Of a stretch of 64,000 bases of DNA, positions 17,102-26,326 are shown piece by piece; within the stretch, counting starts at the first letter, position 1, and each line of letters opens with the position of its first letter. The notes beneath the pieces are model-generated. The model saw only the letters and a list, made by a program, of their open reading frames with translations, made no database searches and was not told where the DNA came from. The stretch covers positions 434,001-498,000 of the forward strand of contig NZ_JBNAGG010000002.1 in NCBI RefSeq assembly GCF_049801075.1, in the 5' to 3' direction. The DNA is from Maritalea sp049801075 (GTDB lineage: Bacteria > Pseudomonadota > Alphaproteobacteria > Rhizobiales > Devosiaceae). A program made the position numbers and the translations under genes.

Positions 17102-17704
17102 ATGCTCAAGATTGGGATCATCATGTCCACCACGCGCGACAGTCGGTTTGCGGAAAAGCCTGCCAACTGGATTTTGGATAAAGCCGAAGCGCATGATGGC
17201 ATTGAGGCCGATCTGATCGATTTGCGAGATTTTGATCTGCCATTTTTTGACGAGAAGGCGACAAATCTATGGGTGCCGTCGGAAGATGCGCGGGCTGTAC
17301 AATGGCAGCAAAAACTGGCCAAATATGACGGGTTTATTTTCGTCGTCGCCGAATATAACCACTCAATCTCTGGTGTGTTGAAAAACGCGCTGGACCAAGC
17401 TTACCTTGAATGGGTGAGCAAGCCAGCAGCCTTCGTTGGCTATGGCGGTGTGGGCGCGTCACGCGCGGTGCAGCATTTGCGCAATATTGTCGGCGAGTTG
17501 CAGATGGCCTCAATCCGTGAAGCAGTGCATATTGGCGGCGGCGAGTTTTTGAAGGTCAGCCCCATGGGTGACAATAAAGACATGTCGGAGATTGATGAGA
17601 TCATTGCCCCGAAGGCAAATGATTTGTTGGGCGACCTTGTTTGGTGGGGCGAAGCGCTGAAAGCGGCGCGCGCACAAAGCGGCCCAAAATATAAAAAAGA
17701 CTGA
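17102..17704 (+). CDS. NADPH-dependent FMN reductase-family flavoprotein
   Basis: A 200-residue flavodoxin-like protein. The phosphate-binding loop is degenerate (MSTTRDSRFAEKPANW), followed by the FMN-ring loops AEYNHSISGVLKNALDQAY and the GYGGVGASRAVQHLRNIVG glycine-rich segment. Relatives reduce FMN, quinones or azo compounds with NAD(P)H. The RBS AAAGGAG precedes the ATG by seven bases. Confidence 0.88.
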   Translation: MLKIGIIMSTTRDSRFAEKPANWILDKAEAHDGIEADLIDLRDFDLPFFDEKATNLWVPSEDARAVQWQQKLAKYDGFIFVVAEYNHSISGVLKNALDQAYLEWVSKPAAFVGYGGVGASRAVQHLRNIVGELQMASIREAVHIGGGEFLKVSPMGDNKDMSEIDEIIAPKANDLLGDLVWWGEALKAARAQSGPKYKKD

Positions 17705-17826
17705 ATTTCAGGGCCAAATTGTGCATCAATTTCACCCGCTTGCATATCTTGATGCAGATCAAGGCAAGGGGGGGAGGAAAGGGCGCACAATAGACTTATG
17801 GGAATGATCAGACACAGGAGGTCAAT

Positions 17827-18663
17827 ATGATCAAAGACGTATTGGTTTATTTAGATGGGTCAAAAGAAGACGAGGTTCGTCTGTCCTATGCCGAACCGAT
17901 CGCACAACGGCACGATGCGTTTTTGACAGGGCTTTTGTGCGTTGAAATTCCTGACGTGGTGAGCGCAGGCGATGGTGTTTTTTCTGTTGGCCAAGTGGCG
18001 GCTGAGTTGCAGCAAGAAGCTGAAGCTCAAGGCGATAAATATGAAAAAGAGCTGGATATGCGCTTTGCAAAGCACGAGTTCCGCTCTGATCTGCGCCGCG
18101 TAAGCGCAACACCGTCTTTTATGGGGCAAACCATTGCTAACGAAGCACGGCTGGCGGATTTGTTTGTAGCGACACGCCCTTACAAACATTATTCTGAAAA
18201 GCCTGAAATTTTTGAACATGTTCTGTTCAATTCTGGTCGCGGTTGTTTGTTTGTGCCGCCTGCTATTCCGGCTAGTGATGGCCCATATAAGAACATTGTT
18301 CTCGGGTGGCGCAATTCTAAGGAAACAGCGCGTGCTGTGGCTGATGCGGTGCCATTTTTGCAGAAGGCAGATCAGGTCACTGTGGCGATTGTCAGCGATG
18401 ATGAAGCACCTGAAGAGCGTGGCATTGAACCAGGTGCAGACATTGCACGGCATTTGGATCGCCATGGCGTCAATGTTGAGGTGCGCAACATCAATGGATG
18501 GTCAGACGCTGCGGCAGCTTTGTTGAATGAGGTAGGCCGGATCGATGCAGATATGTTGGTCATGGGTGGCTATGGCCATTCACGGTTCCGCGAGTGGGTG
18601 CTTGGGGGCGCGACCCGCGAAGTGTTGAGCAAGGCTGAAGTGCCCGTTTTGATGGCGCACTAA
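17827..18663 (+). CDS. Universal stress protein (two Usp domains)
   Basis: A 278-residue tandem Usp protein. Domain 1 (about 1-145) begins IKDVLVYLDGS and appears to lack a full nucleotide-binding tail. Domain 2 (about 155-278) ends with VMGGYGHSRFREWVLGGATREVL, the Gly-x2-Gly-x9-Gly-(S/T) ATP-binding motif. The RBS is CAGGAGGTCAAT. Such proteins respond to starvation, redox or membrane stress; no partner is apparent here. A terminator follows. Confidence 0.92.
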   Translation: MIKDVLVYLDGSKEDEVRLSYAEPIAQRHDAFLTGLLCVEIPDVVSAGDGVFSVGQVAAELQQEAEAQGDKYEKELDMRFAKHEFRSDLRRVSATPSFMGQTIANEARLADLFVATRPYKHYSEKPEIFEHVLFNSGRGCLFVPPAIPASDGPYKNIVLGWRNSKETARAVADAVPFLQKADQVTVAIVSDDEAPEERGIEPGADIARHLDRHGVNVEVRNINGWSDAAAALLNEVGRIDADMLVMGGYGHSRFREWVLGGATREVLSKAEVPVLMAH

Positions 18664-18689
18664 CCCAAATCAAATATGCATCGGGCATA

Positions 18690-18716
18690 GGGGTCGCACA
18701 TGGTGCGGCCCCTTTT
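18690..18716 (+). terminator. Intrinsic terminator after the Usp gene
   Basis: GGGGTCGCAC (18690-18699), loop ATG, GTGCGGCCCC (18703-18712) with one T.G pair, then TTTTG. Confidence 0.8.
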
Positions 18717-18823
18717 GTTTTGGTTTGGTGCTTGCTTTGGCGCAAAACATAGCGTTAGTCTTTGCCCAAATCGCGCCTTGTCCTGCCGGCGTGATGTTTT
18801 TCAAATATATTGGGGAGACGGGC

Positions 18824-20311
18824 ATGGCTGCCTATGCTGAGTTAAAGAAACGTTTTGCACAAATTTCTGCCATTGAAGGCGCATCGTCCATGCTGAGCTG
18901 GGATGCAGAAACCTTTATGCCAAAAGGCTCTTCTGACGTGCGGGGCGAGCAATTGGCTGCGTTGGCCGCCGTTGCCCACGAAAAATATACCGCGCCAGAT
19001 TTGGGCGATCTGATTGCGCAAGCAAAAGAAGAGAAGTTGGAAGGTTGGGATGCCGCCAACCTTAAAGAGATGGAGCGCATTTATTTGCACGCCAATGCAG
19101 TGCCGAATGATTTGGTACATGCTCTCAGCAAAGCGCAGTCAGAAACCACCCATGTGTGGCAGCAAGCGCGGCCAGAAAATGATTTTGACAGCTTCGCCGC
19201 CAAATTGAAGCCCTTGCTGGTGCTGGTGCGTCAGGCTGCCGATGCAAAGGCTGAGGCGCTTGGTCTCAGCGCCTATGATGCGCAGTTGGACACGTTTGAT
19301 CCGGGCATGCGCACCACAAAGGTTGATCATTATTTTGATGAGCTTGGCGCGTTTTTGCCCGATTTCTTGAATGAAGTGATTGAGTTTCAATCTACCCATC
19401 GGCAGGTGAAGCCGCTTGATGGGGAAACGCCTGTTGGCGCACAGGAAGCACTGGGGCGCCGCTTTATGGAGGCGTTGGGCTTTGACTTTAACCATGGCCG
19501 CATTGATGTGTCGGCGCACCCGTTCTGCGGTGGTGTGCCGGGCGATGTGCGCTTGACCACGCGCTATAATGAAAAAGCCTTTTCAACCAGCCTTTATGGT
19601 GTGCTGCACGAAACAGGCCATGCCATGTATGAAATCGGCTTGCCAGCTGATTGGCGGGGGCAGCCTGTAGGACAAGCCCGCGGCATGAGCATGCATGAAA
19701 GCCAATCGCTGTTCTTGGATATGCAGCTTTGTCGCTCGGATGCGTTTTTGGCCTTTGCCTTGCCAAAGGTGCGTGAGGCCTTTGGTGTCAGTGGCGATAG
19801 CTGGGAGATGGAAAACTTTAAACGTTCTATCCTGCGCGTTAAGCGCGGTTTGATCCGTGTGGATGCCGATGAGGTGACATATCCGCTGCATGTGATGCTG
19901 CGTTATCGCATTGAAAAGGCATTGCTGAGTGGTGATTTGCAGGTTGCAGATTTGCCGGGATATTGGGACGATGAGATGGAGAAGAATATCGGCGTGCGCC
20001 CAGATTGCGTGGGCAATGGCTGTATGCAGGATATCCATTGGTCTGGCGGCGCATTGGGATATTTTCCGACCTATACCATCGGGGCGATGACCGCGTCACA
20101 GCTGTTCCAAGCGTTGCAAGCGCAAATGCCATCTTGGGATGATGAAGTGCGCGCGGGCGATTTTGCAGGTGTCTTTAAATGGCTGCGCAGCAATGTTCAC
20201 CATCGAGCATCATCTGTTTCTATGGATGACATGGTTAGTGATGCCACGGGCTCCGTGTTGGATGTTGAAGTGTTTAAGCAACATTTGCGCACAAGATATC
20301 TGTCTGCATAA
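18824..20311 (+). CDS. Carboxypeptidase M32
   Basis: A 495-residue metallocarboxypeptidase of the M32 (Taq carboxypeptidase) family, mostly helical. The zinc site is HETGH (residues 262-266), with the third ligand Glu292 in MHESQSLFLD. Other family signatures are DVRLTTRY and the C-terminal HWSGGALGYFPTY. ATG 18824 is preceded by GGGGAG. The frame runs on upstream to 18725, but that part is not M32-like. It removes C-terminal residues from peptides in the cytosol. Confidence 0.94.
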   Translation: MAAYAELKKRFAQISAIEGASSMLSWDAETFMPKGSSDVRGEQLAALAAVAHEKYTAPDLGDLIAQAKEEKLEGWDAANLKEMERIYLHANAVPNDLVHALSKAQSETTHVWQQARPENDFDSFAAKLKPLLVLVRQAADAKAEALGLSAYDAQLDTFDPGMRTTKVDHYFDELGAFLPDFLNEVIEFQSTHRQVKPLDGETPVGAQEALGRRFMEALGFDFNHGRIDVSAHPFCGGVPGDVRLTTRYNEKAFSTSLYGVLHETGHAMYEIGLPADWRGQPVGQARGMSMHESQSLFLDMQLCRSDAFLAFALPKVREAFGVSGDSWEMENFKRSILRVKRGLIRVDADEVTYPLHVMLRYRIEKALLSGDLQVADLPGYWDDEMEKNIGVRPDCVGNGCMQDIHWSGGALGYFPTYTIGAMTASQLFQALQAQMPSWDDEVRAGDFAGVFKWLRSNVHHRASSVSMDDMVSDATGSVLDVEVFKQHLRTRYLSA

Positions 20312-20333
20312 ACAGCGAGACAGCCTTAAGTTG

Positions 20334-20364
20334 AAAACCGGCACTCAAAAGTGCCGGTTTTTTT
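20334..20364 (+). terminator. Intrinsic terminator after M32 peptidase gene
   Basis: AAAACCGGCACT (20334-20345), loop CAAA, AGTGCCGGTTTT (20350-20361), then Ts: a perfect 12-bp stem. Confidence 0.9.
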
Positions 20365-20518
20365 GTATTCAATTTTGTCTGATAATTCAGTTAGTTAATT
20401 GGTTACACTTATGTGTTTAACTTTTTAATCAAATTTGGGGTTTTTCATTTTTCTGAAATGAGCGTTTTTAGCTCAAATTGAGTTGAACAATTCAATCTAT
20501 TCTTTGATCGAATCTCAA

Positions 20519-22528
20519 ATGTTGACGCGATCAGGAATTAGGGTGGGGAAGCAATTGTTTGGACGAGTGGTAAAATGGTTGAAAGGGACGATAACCATTG
20601 ATGGTTCGAACGAACCATTGATGCGTGCGCAGTTGCGTATGCTGCATTTTCGTCTGCCATTTGTCTATATGCTCGGCTTTTCCGCGATTTTGGTTGTTGC
20701 ACAGCATGGGTGGTCGGATGGCCTGGACTGGCGCGTTTTGGTCGGCGCGGGTGGGCTTGCAGCGGTGTTTTTGTGGCGCATCATTCACTGGTTGCGCTTT
20801 GATGAATCCAAGTTAGACGCGCGTCAATTGCAGCGCTCACTTCAATCAATTGTTTATTCCGCTGGGGTTATTGGAATCGTATTTGCCAGTTGGGGCATTT
20901 GGGGCATGTCGCAAAATAATGTGGCGGCTCCTCAAGAGGTGAGCTTTTTTGTGTTGATCTCACTCTTGGGTGCATTGTTCTGCCTAGCTTACCTGCGGCA
21001 GGCAGCATTGATGCTTGTGCTCAGCGTCGGTGTGCCGCTCTCCATCTCCTGCTGGTTTTCAAATGCTGATATCTTCTCAGTTTTGACGTTGCACTTCATT
21101 TTTGTTGCGGCAATTATTGCGGTGATCACCCACAGCTTTGGGAGTGATTTTGAAACTTTCATTGATCAACAAACCCGTCTCTACCGCACTCAAGGTGAAG
21201 CGAAAGCGCGCGCTGAAGAAATGCGTGTGCTGGCATTTAAAGATGTGCTGACTGATTTGGATAACCGACGTGGTTTCTTTCATTATTTGAAACGGAAGTT
21301 CCCACGAACCAACACGCACGCATTAACGCTTGGCTTGATTGATTTGGATGGGTTTAAGCCAATTAATGACATTTATGGCCACCCGGCGGGCGATGATCTG
21401 CTGTGCAAGGTATCGCGGCGTTTGGTGGAGTTTTTGGGCGAAGAAGTGTTCGTTTCGCGTGTGGGCGGTGATGAGTTTGCGCTGATCACCCTGCATCGCA
21501 TGACGGATCACGATATTATCGCCCTGGGTCGTGCGATTTGCGCTGCGCTCAAAGTGCCGTTTGTGCTGAAAACAGGGGTACAGGTGAAATTGTCTGCCTC
21601 TATGGGGTTCGCGCGGGCAGGGGTTGATGCCGACGATGCAGAAAAGCTGTTCGAGCGCGCGGACCATGCGCTTTATTACGCAAAAACCTATCATATCGGG
21701 CACGCCTTGTTGTTTGAGCCTAAGCATGAGCGGGTTACCCGTGACTCAGCTGAAATTGCGCAGGGGCTGCGCGACAGCCAGTTTGTTGACGAGATGGAGA
21801 TGATTTTCCAGCCTGTCGTCAGCGCCGAGAACAATAATATCACAGCCGTTGAAGCCTTGGCGCGCTGGCATCGTCCAGACGGGCTGGAGATTTTGCCAAA
21901 TCACTTTATCCCGGTGGCGGAAGCTATGGGGTTGATGAACAAGTTGACTTTGGCGCTGTTTGAAAAATCCACAGATTGCATGGTGCATTGGCCGAAATAT
22001 CTCAAGATGAGCTTCAATCTATCCACCGCGGATGTGATTGAGCCTTACGTTATCAACGCATTGATGGACATTACCCGTCAAAAGGGTATTTCGCCAAACC
22101 GCATCATTTTTGAGATTTCGGAGAATGTGCTGCACGATCATCTGGACCGGGCTGATAAGATGCTCAATGAATTGAGCACATATGGGTTCACTATTGCGCT
22201 GGATGATTTTGGTGGGCGGATTTCGAACTTTAACCATTTGCACCAACTGCCAATTGATGTGGTGAAGCTGGATTCTGAATTGATCTGTGACCTGCGGTTC
22301 TCTGCTCAAAGCCGCATATTGGTCAGCAAAATTGTTGAGCTGGCACAAGGGTTGGATTTGCGTGTTGTCGCACAGGGAATCAGCTCCAACGATCATTTGA
22401 AGGTGCTTGAAGGGCTGGGTTGCCAATATTATCAGGGTTTCCATTTCGCGCGCCCAATGACGCATCAAAAGCTCATCAGCTTGTTGCATACTCAAGATGG
22501 CCAGCTTGGCCACCAAGGCGTCGCATAG
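20519..22528 (+). CDS. Membrane GGDEF-EAL protein, EAL site degenerate
   Basis: About 669 residues: an N-terminal membrane part with roughly five hydrophobic helices (about 45-205), a GGDEF domain (about 235-400) and an EAL domain (about 415-660). The cyclase site is intact (RVGGDEFAL, GGDEF at 316-320), while the allosteric RxxD I-site is absent. The EAL domain keeps EALARW (445-447), but the VAEG motif reads VAQGIS (Glu to Gln at 619), and DDFGTGYSS reads DDFGGRISN. It is therefore predicted to make c-di-GMP, with a non-hydrolytic EAL. The start is uncertain: ATG 20519 and TTG 20483 both lack a good RBS. The 170 bases upstream are AT-rich with a small TGAGC/GCTCA hairpin (20459-20475). Confidence 0.9.
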   Translation: MLTRSGIRVGKQLFGRVVKWLKGTITIDGSNEPLMRAQLRMLHFRLPFVYMLGFSAILVVAQHGWSDGLDWRVLVGAGGLAAVFLWRIIHWLRFDESKLDARQLQRSLQSIVYSAGVIGIVFASWGIWGMSQNNVAAPQEVSFFVLISLLGALFCLAYLRQAALMLVLSVGVPLSISCWFSNADIFSVLTLHFIFVAAIIAVITHSFGSDFETFIDQQTRLYRTQGEAKARAEEMRVLAFKDVLTDLDNRRGFFHYLKRKFPRTNTHALTLGLIDLDGFKPINDIYGHPAGDDLLCKVSRRLVEFLGEEVFVSRVGGDEFALITLHRMTDHDIIALGRAICAALKVPFVLKTGVQVKLSASMGFARAGVDADDAEKLFERADHALYYAKTYHIGHALLFEPKHERVTRDSAEIAQGLRDSQFVDEMEMIFQPVVSAENNNITAVEALARWHRPDGLEILPNHFIPVAEAMGLMNKLTLALFEKSTDCMVHWPKYLKMSFNLSTADVIEPYVINALMDITRQKGISPNRIIFEISENVLHDHLDRADKMLNELSTYGFTIALDDFGGRISNFNHLHQLPIDVVKLDSELICDLRFSAQSRILVSKIVELAQGLDLRVVAQGISSNDHLKVLEGLGCQYYQGFHFARPMTHQKLISLLHTQDGQLGHQGVA

Positions 22529-22587
22529 ATTTTTTACAAAAGCGGTCTTTAGTAGACTGGAATTTCCCTTTTGCACCTTTGCGGTTT

Positions 22588-22603
22588 CTTATCAAATGAT
22601 AAG
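22588..22603. promoter_or_regulatory. Palindrome upstream of metY
   Basis: CTTATCA AA TGATAAG is a perfect 7-bp inverted repeat 35 bases before the preferred metY start. It has the size of a dimeric repressor site; the factor is not identified. I found no SAM-II riboswitch pattern here. Confidence 0.4.
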
Positions 22604-22638
22604 ATATGGCGAACTCTGTCAAATTTCGGGAAAATATT

Positions 22639-23907
22639 ATGAAATTGGAATCACTCGCCCTTCATCATGGCTACGACTCTGAAGCCACCACTAAGGCGGC
22701 GGCTGTGCCGATCTATCAGACCACCAGCTATACGTTTGATAACACCCAGCACGGCGCTGATCTTTTCGATCTGAAGGTGGAAGGCAATATTTACACCCGG
22801 ATCATGAACCCCACCACCGCCGTGCTTGAGCAGCGTGTTGCTGAGATGGAAGGCGGCATTGCAGGTTTGGCTTTGGCCTCCGGCATGGCTGCGATCACTT
22901 ATGCCATCCAAACCATTGCTGGTGTCGGTGATAACATTGTTTCAGTTAGCCAGCTCTATGGCGGCACTTACAATTTGTTCGAACATAGCTTTCCGCGTCA
23001 GGGCAATGATGTGCGCATGGTTGATGCCAGCTTTGACGGCATCGAGAAGCTGTTTGATAAAAACACCAAAGCTGTATTCTGCGAGAGCATTGGCAACCCT
23101 GCGGGCAATGTGGTTGACATTGAGGAGTTGGCTGAGATCGCCCACAAGCATGGTGTGCCGCTGATTGTTGATAACACTGTGGCTTCGCCGTTCTTGTGTC
23201 GCCCGTTTGAACATGGTGCAGACATTGTGGTGCATTCATTGACCAAATATATTGGTGGCCACGGCACCTCCGTCGGCGGCATCATTGTTGATAGCGGCAA
23301 GTTTGACTGGACGGCTGACAAGGAACGTTTTGCAGTGTTGAACGAGCCAGATCCTTCTTATCACGGCGTTGTTTACACTGAGGCGCTTGGCCCCGCAGCC
23401 TTTATTGGCCGTGCGCGCGTTGTACCATTGCGCAACACCGGCGCTGCCATTTCGCCCATGAACGCCTTCCAAATCCTTCAGGGCTTGGAAACACTCGGTT
23501 TGCGGATGGAGCGCCACTGCGAAAATGCGCAGAAAGTGGCAGAATATCTTGAAGCGCACGACAAGGTTGAGTGGGTCAATTATGCGGGCTTGAACTCTTC
23601 GCCTTACAATGATTTGGCTAACAAAATCTCTGGCGGTAAAGCGTCCGGCATTTTGAGCTTTGGCATTAAAGGCGGCCAGGAAGCGGGCGCGCGCTTTATC
23701 GATGCGCTTGAGATGATCTTGCGGTTGGTGAACATTGGTGATGCGAAATCACTTGCTTGTCACCCTGCATCCACAACACACCGTCAGTTGAATGATGATG
23801 AGTTGAAAGCCGCTGGCGTGTCACGCGACCTTGTGCGGATTTCTGTGGGCATTGAGCATGTCGACGACATCATCGCAGATATTGAGCAGGCATTGGACAA
23901 AGCGTAG
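22639..23907 (+). CDS. metY: O-acetylhomoserine sulfhydrylase (Cys/Met metabolism PLP enzyme)
   Basis: A 422-residue PLP enzyme that makes homocysteine from O-acetylhomoserine and sulfide. The PLP lysine is in VVHSLTKYIGGHG, with the cofactor-binding SGMAAITYAI and the FDLKVEGNIYTRIMNPT N-terminal segment. The SLACHPASTTHRQL end is typical of MetY/MetZ. ATG 22639 (upstream CGGGAAAA) is preferred; ATG 22606 would add 11 residues and overlap the end of the palindrome. It connects sulfide from the cysI/cysH cluster to methionine. Confidence 0.93.
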   Translation: MKLESLALHHGYDSEATTKAAAVPIYQTTSYTFDNTQHGADLFDLKVEGNIYTRIMNPTTAVLEQRVAEMEGGIAGLALASGMAAITYAIQTIAGVGDNIVSVSQLYGGTYNLFEHSFPRQGNDVRMVDASFDGIEKLFDKNTKAVFCESIGNPAGNVVDIEELAEIAHKHGVPLIVDNTVASPFLCRPFEHGADIVVHSLTKYIGGHGTSVGGIIVDSGKFDWTADKERFAVLNEPDPSYHGVVYTEALGPAAFIGRARVVPLRNTGAAISPMNAFQILQGLETLGLRMERHCENAQKVAEYLEAHDKVEWVNYAGLNSSPYNDLANKISGGKASGILSFGIKGGQEAGARFIDALEMILRLVNIGDAKSLACHPASTTHRQLNDDELKAAGVSRDLVRISVGIEHVDDIIADIEQALDKA

Positions 23908-23931
23908 TCCAATCCGGCATTTAGCATTTTG

Positions 23932-23954
23932 GGGGCGCTACGGCGCCCCTTTTT
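23932..23954 (+). terminator. Intrinsic terminator after metY
   Basis: GGGGCGC (23932-23938), loop TACG, GCGCCCC (23943-23949), then TTTTT. Confidence 0.88.
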
Positions 23955-23968
23955 ATGGAAATGGTGGC

Positions 23969-24250
23969 ATGTTGAAAAAAGTATATTTAAATGGTCATAT
24001 CGATGTGCCGTTGGAGCGAATTGGGGCGGTCGCGGCAGCATTACCACACCACATAGAATTGACCCGAGCGGAGCCGGGATGCCTTGCTTTTGAGGTAGTG
24101 CAAGACGCGAAAAGGCCGGAGCGGTTTCTGGTGTCCGAGTGTTTTCAAGATCGGGCTGCGTTTGAGGCACATCAAGAGCGAGCGGGTGCTTCCGAATGGG
24201 CGCTGGTGACGAAAGGCATTCCCCGGCACTATCGGATTACCGAAGAGTAG
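23969..24250 (+). CDS. Antibiotic-biosynthesis-monooxygenase (ABM) domain protein
   Basis: A 93-residue dimeric alpha-beta barrel type protein. The pattern is strand (KVYLNGHIDVP), helix (LERIGAVAAALPHHIELTRAEPG), CLAFEVVQDAKRPERFLVSECFQDRAAFEAHQER, as in ABM/YgiN-like quinol monooxygenases. The ATG at 23969 gives the standard ~95-residue length; the frame upstream is a shadow of metY. Substrate unknown. Confidence 0.75.
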   Translation: MLKKVYLNGHIDVPLERIGAVAAALPHHIELTRAEPGCLAFEVVQDAKRPERFLVSECFQDRAAFEAHQERAGASEWALVTKGIPRHYRITEE

Positions 24251-24346
24251 TCTTGGCCAAATTTTGGCAACTGTTTGACTTTCCAGTAGAATTTCTTGTG
24301 CTCTTATGATTGATGTTTGCGAACTCGCGAAGGCTGTAACTATTTA

Positions 24347-24377
24347 TTGACAATTGCCGAACCGTACGGTACGGTTC
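24347..24377 (+). promoter_or_regulatory. tetR promoter with overlapping 19-bp palindromic operator
   Basis: A TTGACA -35 (24347-24352), 17-base spacer and TACGGT -10 (24370-24375). The perfect palindrome GAACCGTAC G GTACGGTTC (24359-24377) covers the spacer and -10. A TetR-type repressor bound there would block its own promoter. Confidence 0.65.
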
Positions 24378-24479
24378 CATATCAGATTGAGCGACTCGGA
24401 TGAAAGAGGGCAGGTTGGGCCTTCATCGAAAAGGTCGCAGACGGGCGCGGTGGTTCGCGACCGATCGACGGAGGTGAAA

Positions 24480-25103
24480 TTGTCGGCTGCCATTAAACTG
24501 GGTGATGAAGAACTAACGCAGCGTCAGCAAGATGTGCTGGATATTGCGTTGTCCTTGTTGGTTGAAGTTGGTGATAAATTGACCATGACCGGCGTTGCGC
24601 GCCGCGCACGCTGTTCAAAAGAGTCGCTTTATAAATGGTTTGGCGACCGTGATGGGTTGTTGACAGCGATTGTGCAGTGGCAGGCTGCGAAGGTGCGTCC
24701 TGTGCCGCTGGGTCCACAACGCATGAGCATCGAGGCATTGCAAGCCAATTTGGAACGGTTTGCATATGACTGGCTCAAAGTTATTGCAGGCGACATTTCG
24801 GTGGCGCTGAACCGTTTGGCGATCACCCATGCTGGGCCGCTGAGCAATTTGGGACATACGGTTTTGACCAATGGCCGCTTTGCGGTTGGCAAACGGTTGA
24901 AGCCATTGTTGAAGGCAGGGCGGGGCGCAGGCTTGCTTCGCTTTGACGACGAGGAGGAGGCATTTCGGACATTTTTCGGCTTGGTGCTGAGAGATGTCCA
25001 GATTCGGCTTCTATTGGGTGACGAGTTTGAGCTTTCAGATCAAGACGTTATCCGAGATGCAAAACGGGCGACTGAGCAGTTTTTGAAGCTGTACGGCGCT
25101 TAA
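24480..25103 (+). CDS. TetR-family transcriptional regulator
   Basis: A regulator of about 207 residues. The N-terminal helix-turn-helix reads MTGVARRARCSKESLYKWFGDRDGLLTAIV, the TetR signature with KESLYKWFGDRDGL as recognition helix. The C-terminal ligand-binding domain is divergent. I place the start at TTG 24480 behind GGAGGTGAAA, because the longer frame (from 24354) would overlap the promoter and operator at 24347-24377. Autoregulation through that palindrome is likely. Target genes beyond itself are unknown; ilvC begins 61 bases downstream. Confidence 0.85.
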   Translation: MSAAIKLGDEELTQRQQDVLDIALSLLVEVGDKLTMTGVARRARCSKESLYKWFGDRDGLLTAIVQWQAAKVRPVPLGPQRMSIEALQANLERFAYDWLKVIAGDISVALNRLAITHAGPLSNLGHTVLTNGRFAVGKRLKPLLKAGRGAGLLRFDDEEEAFRTFFGLVLRDVQIRLLLGDEFELSDQDVIRDAKRATEQFLKLYGA

Positions 25104-25164
25104 CGACAATCAATCTGCCCCACGCAGGTAAAGAACCAAAGATAAATTAAGGGGAAACGCAATT

Positions 25165-26184
25165 ATGCGTGTTTATTACGATCAAGACGCTGATCTTAAT
25201 CTGATCAAGAACAAAAAAGTTGCCATTATTGGTTATGGTAGCCAGGGCCGCGCACATGCGCTGAACCTGAAAGATTCTGGCGTCACCGACATTGCGATCG
25301 GTTTGCGTGAAGGCTCAACCACTGCGAAAAAGGTTGAAGCTGATGGGCTGAAGGTGATGAGCGTTGCAGATATTGCCGCTTGGGCCGATGTGATGATGAT
25401 GGCAACCCCTGATGAGTTGCAAGCTGACATCTACAATAATGAGATTGCTCCAAATATTCGTGACGGCGCAGCGATTGCTTTTGCCCACGGTTTGAACGTG
25501 CATTACGGCTTGATTGAGCCAAAAGACAGCGTTGATGTGATCATGGTTGCACCTAAGGGCCCAGGCCACACTGTGCGCGGTGAATTTGAGCAAGGTGGCG
25601 GTGTGCCATGTCTTGTTGCGATCCACCATGACGCGACTGGCAACGCGCAAGACGTTGCTTTGGCTTACGCTTCTGGCGTTGGCGGCGGTCGCTCAGGTAT
25701 CATCGAAACAACATTCAAAGAAGAATGTGAAACTGATTTGTTTGGTGAGCAGGCAGTTTTGTGCGGTGGTTTGGTTGAACTGATCCGCGCTGGCTTTGAG
25801 ACATTGGTTGAAGCTGGTTATGCACCAGAAATGGCCTATTTCGAGTGCTTGCACGAAGTGAAGTTGATTGTTGACCTAATTTATCAGGGCGGCATTGCCA
25901 ACATGAACTATTCAATCTCTAATACAGCTGAGTACGGCGAATATGTAACAGGGCCACGCATTGTGACTTCTGAAACAAAAGCCGAGATGAAGCGCGTTTT
26001 GGAAGATATTCAATCTGGCCGCTTCACGCGCGATTGGATGTTGGAATGTAAAGCTGGTCAGCCTAGCTTTAAAGCAACACGCCGCAACAATGACGCGCAC
26101 CAGATCGAAGAAGTTGGTGAAAAACTTCGCGATATGATGCCATGGATTAAAGCTGGTGCCTTGGTCGATAAAGACAAGAACTAA
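25165..26184 (+). CDS. ilvC: Ketol-acid reductoisomerase (class I)
   Basis: A 339-residue enzyme that isomerises and reduces acetolactate to dihydroxyisovalerate (and the isoleucine analogue) with NADPH. The Rossmann motif is GYGSQGRAHALNLKDSG. The catalytic knotted domain carries Mg2+-binding EECETDLFGEQ and the FECLHEVKLIVDLIYQGG segment, followed by SNTAEYGEY. Length fits the short class I form. The RBS is AAGGGGAAACGC. It acts directly after IlvBN. Confidence 0.98.
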   Translation: MRVYYDQDADLNLIKNKKVAIIGYGSQGRAHALNLKDSGVTDIAIGLREGSTTAKKVEADGLKVMSVADIAAWADVMMMATPDELQADIYNNEIAPNIRDGAAIAFAHGLNVHYGLIEPKDSVDVIMVAPKGPGHTVRGEFEQGGGVPCLVAIHHDATGNAQDVALAYASGVGGGRSGIIETTFKEECETDLFGEQAVLCGGLVELIRAGFETLVEAGYAPEMAYFECLHEVKLIVDLIYQGGIANMNYSISNTAEYGEYVTGPRIVTSETKAEMKRVLEDIQSGRFTRDWMLECKAGQPSFKATRRNNDAHQIEEVGEKLRDMMPWIKAGALVDKDKN

Positions 26185-26227
26185 GCTTTCAAAAAGTTAA
26201 ACCCTAGCTCTCCCAGAGCTAACTATA

Positions 26228-26252
26228 GGGGCGCTTCGGCGCCCCTTTTTTT
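26228..26252 (+). terminator. Intrinsic terminator after ilvC
   Basis: GGGGCGC (26228-26234), loop TTCG, GCGCCCC (26239-26245), then seven Ts. The stem is identical to that after metY. Confidence 0.92.
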
Positions 26253-26326
26253 GTTCAAACTTCGTTAGGCGTGCTGCGGTAAGCTGTAACCATTGCAGAT
26301 ACTTTATGTTTCGTTTGGGGCTTAGA

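Noticed and set aside
22529..22638. SAM-II riboswitch upstream of metY
   Set aside because: The conserved pseudoknot core pattern is not present in this short region.
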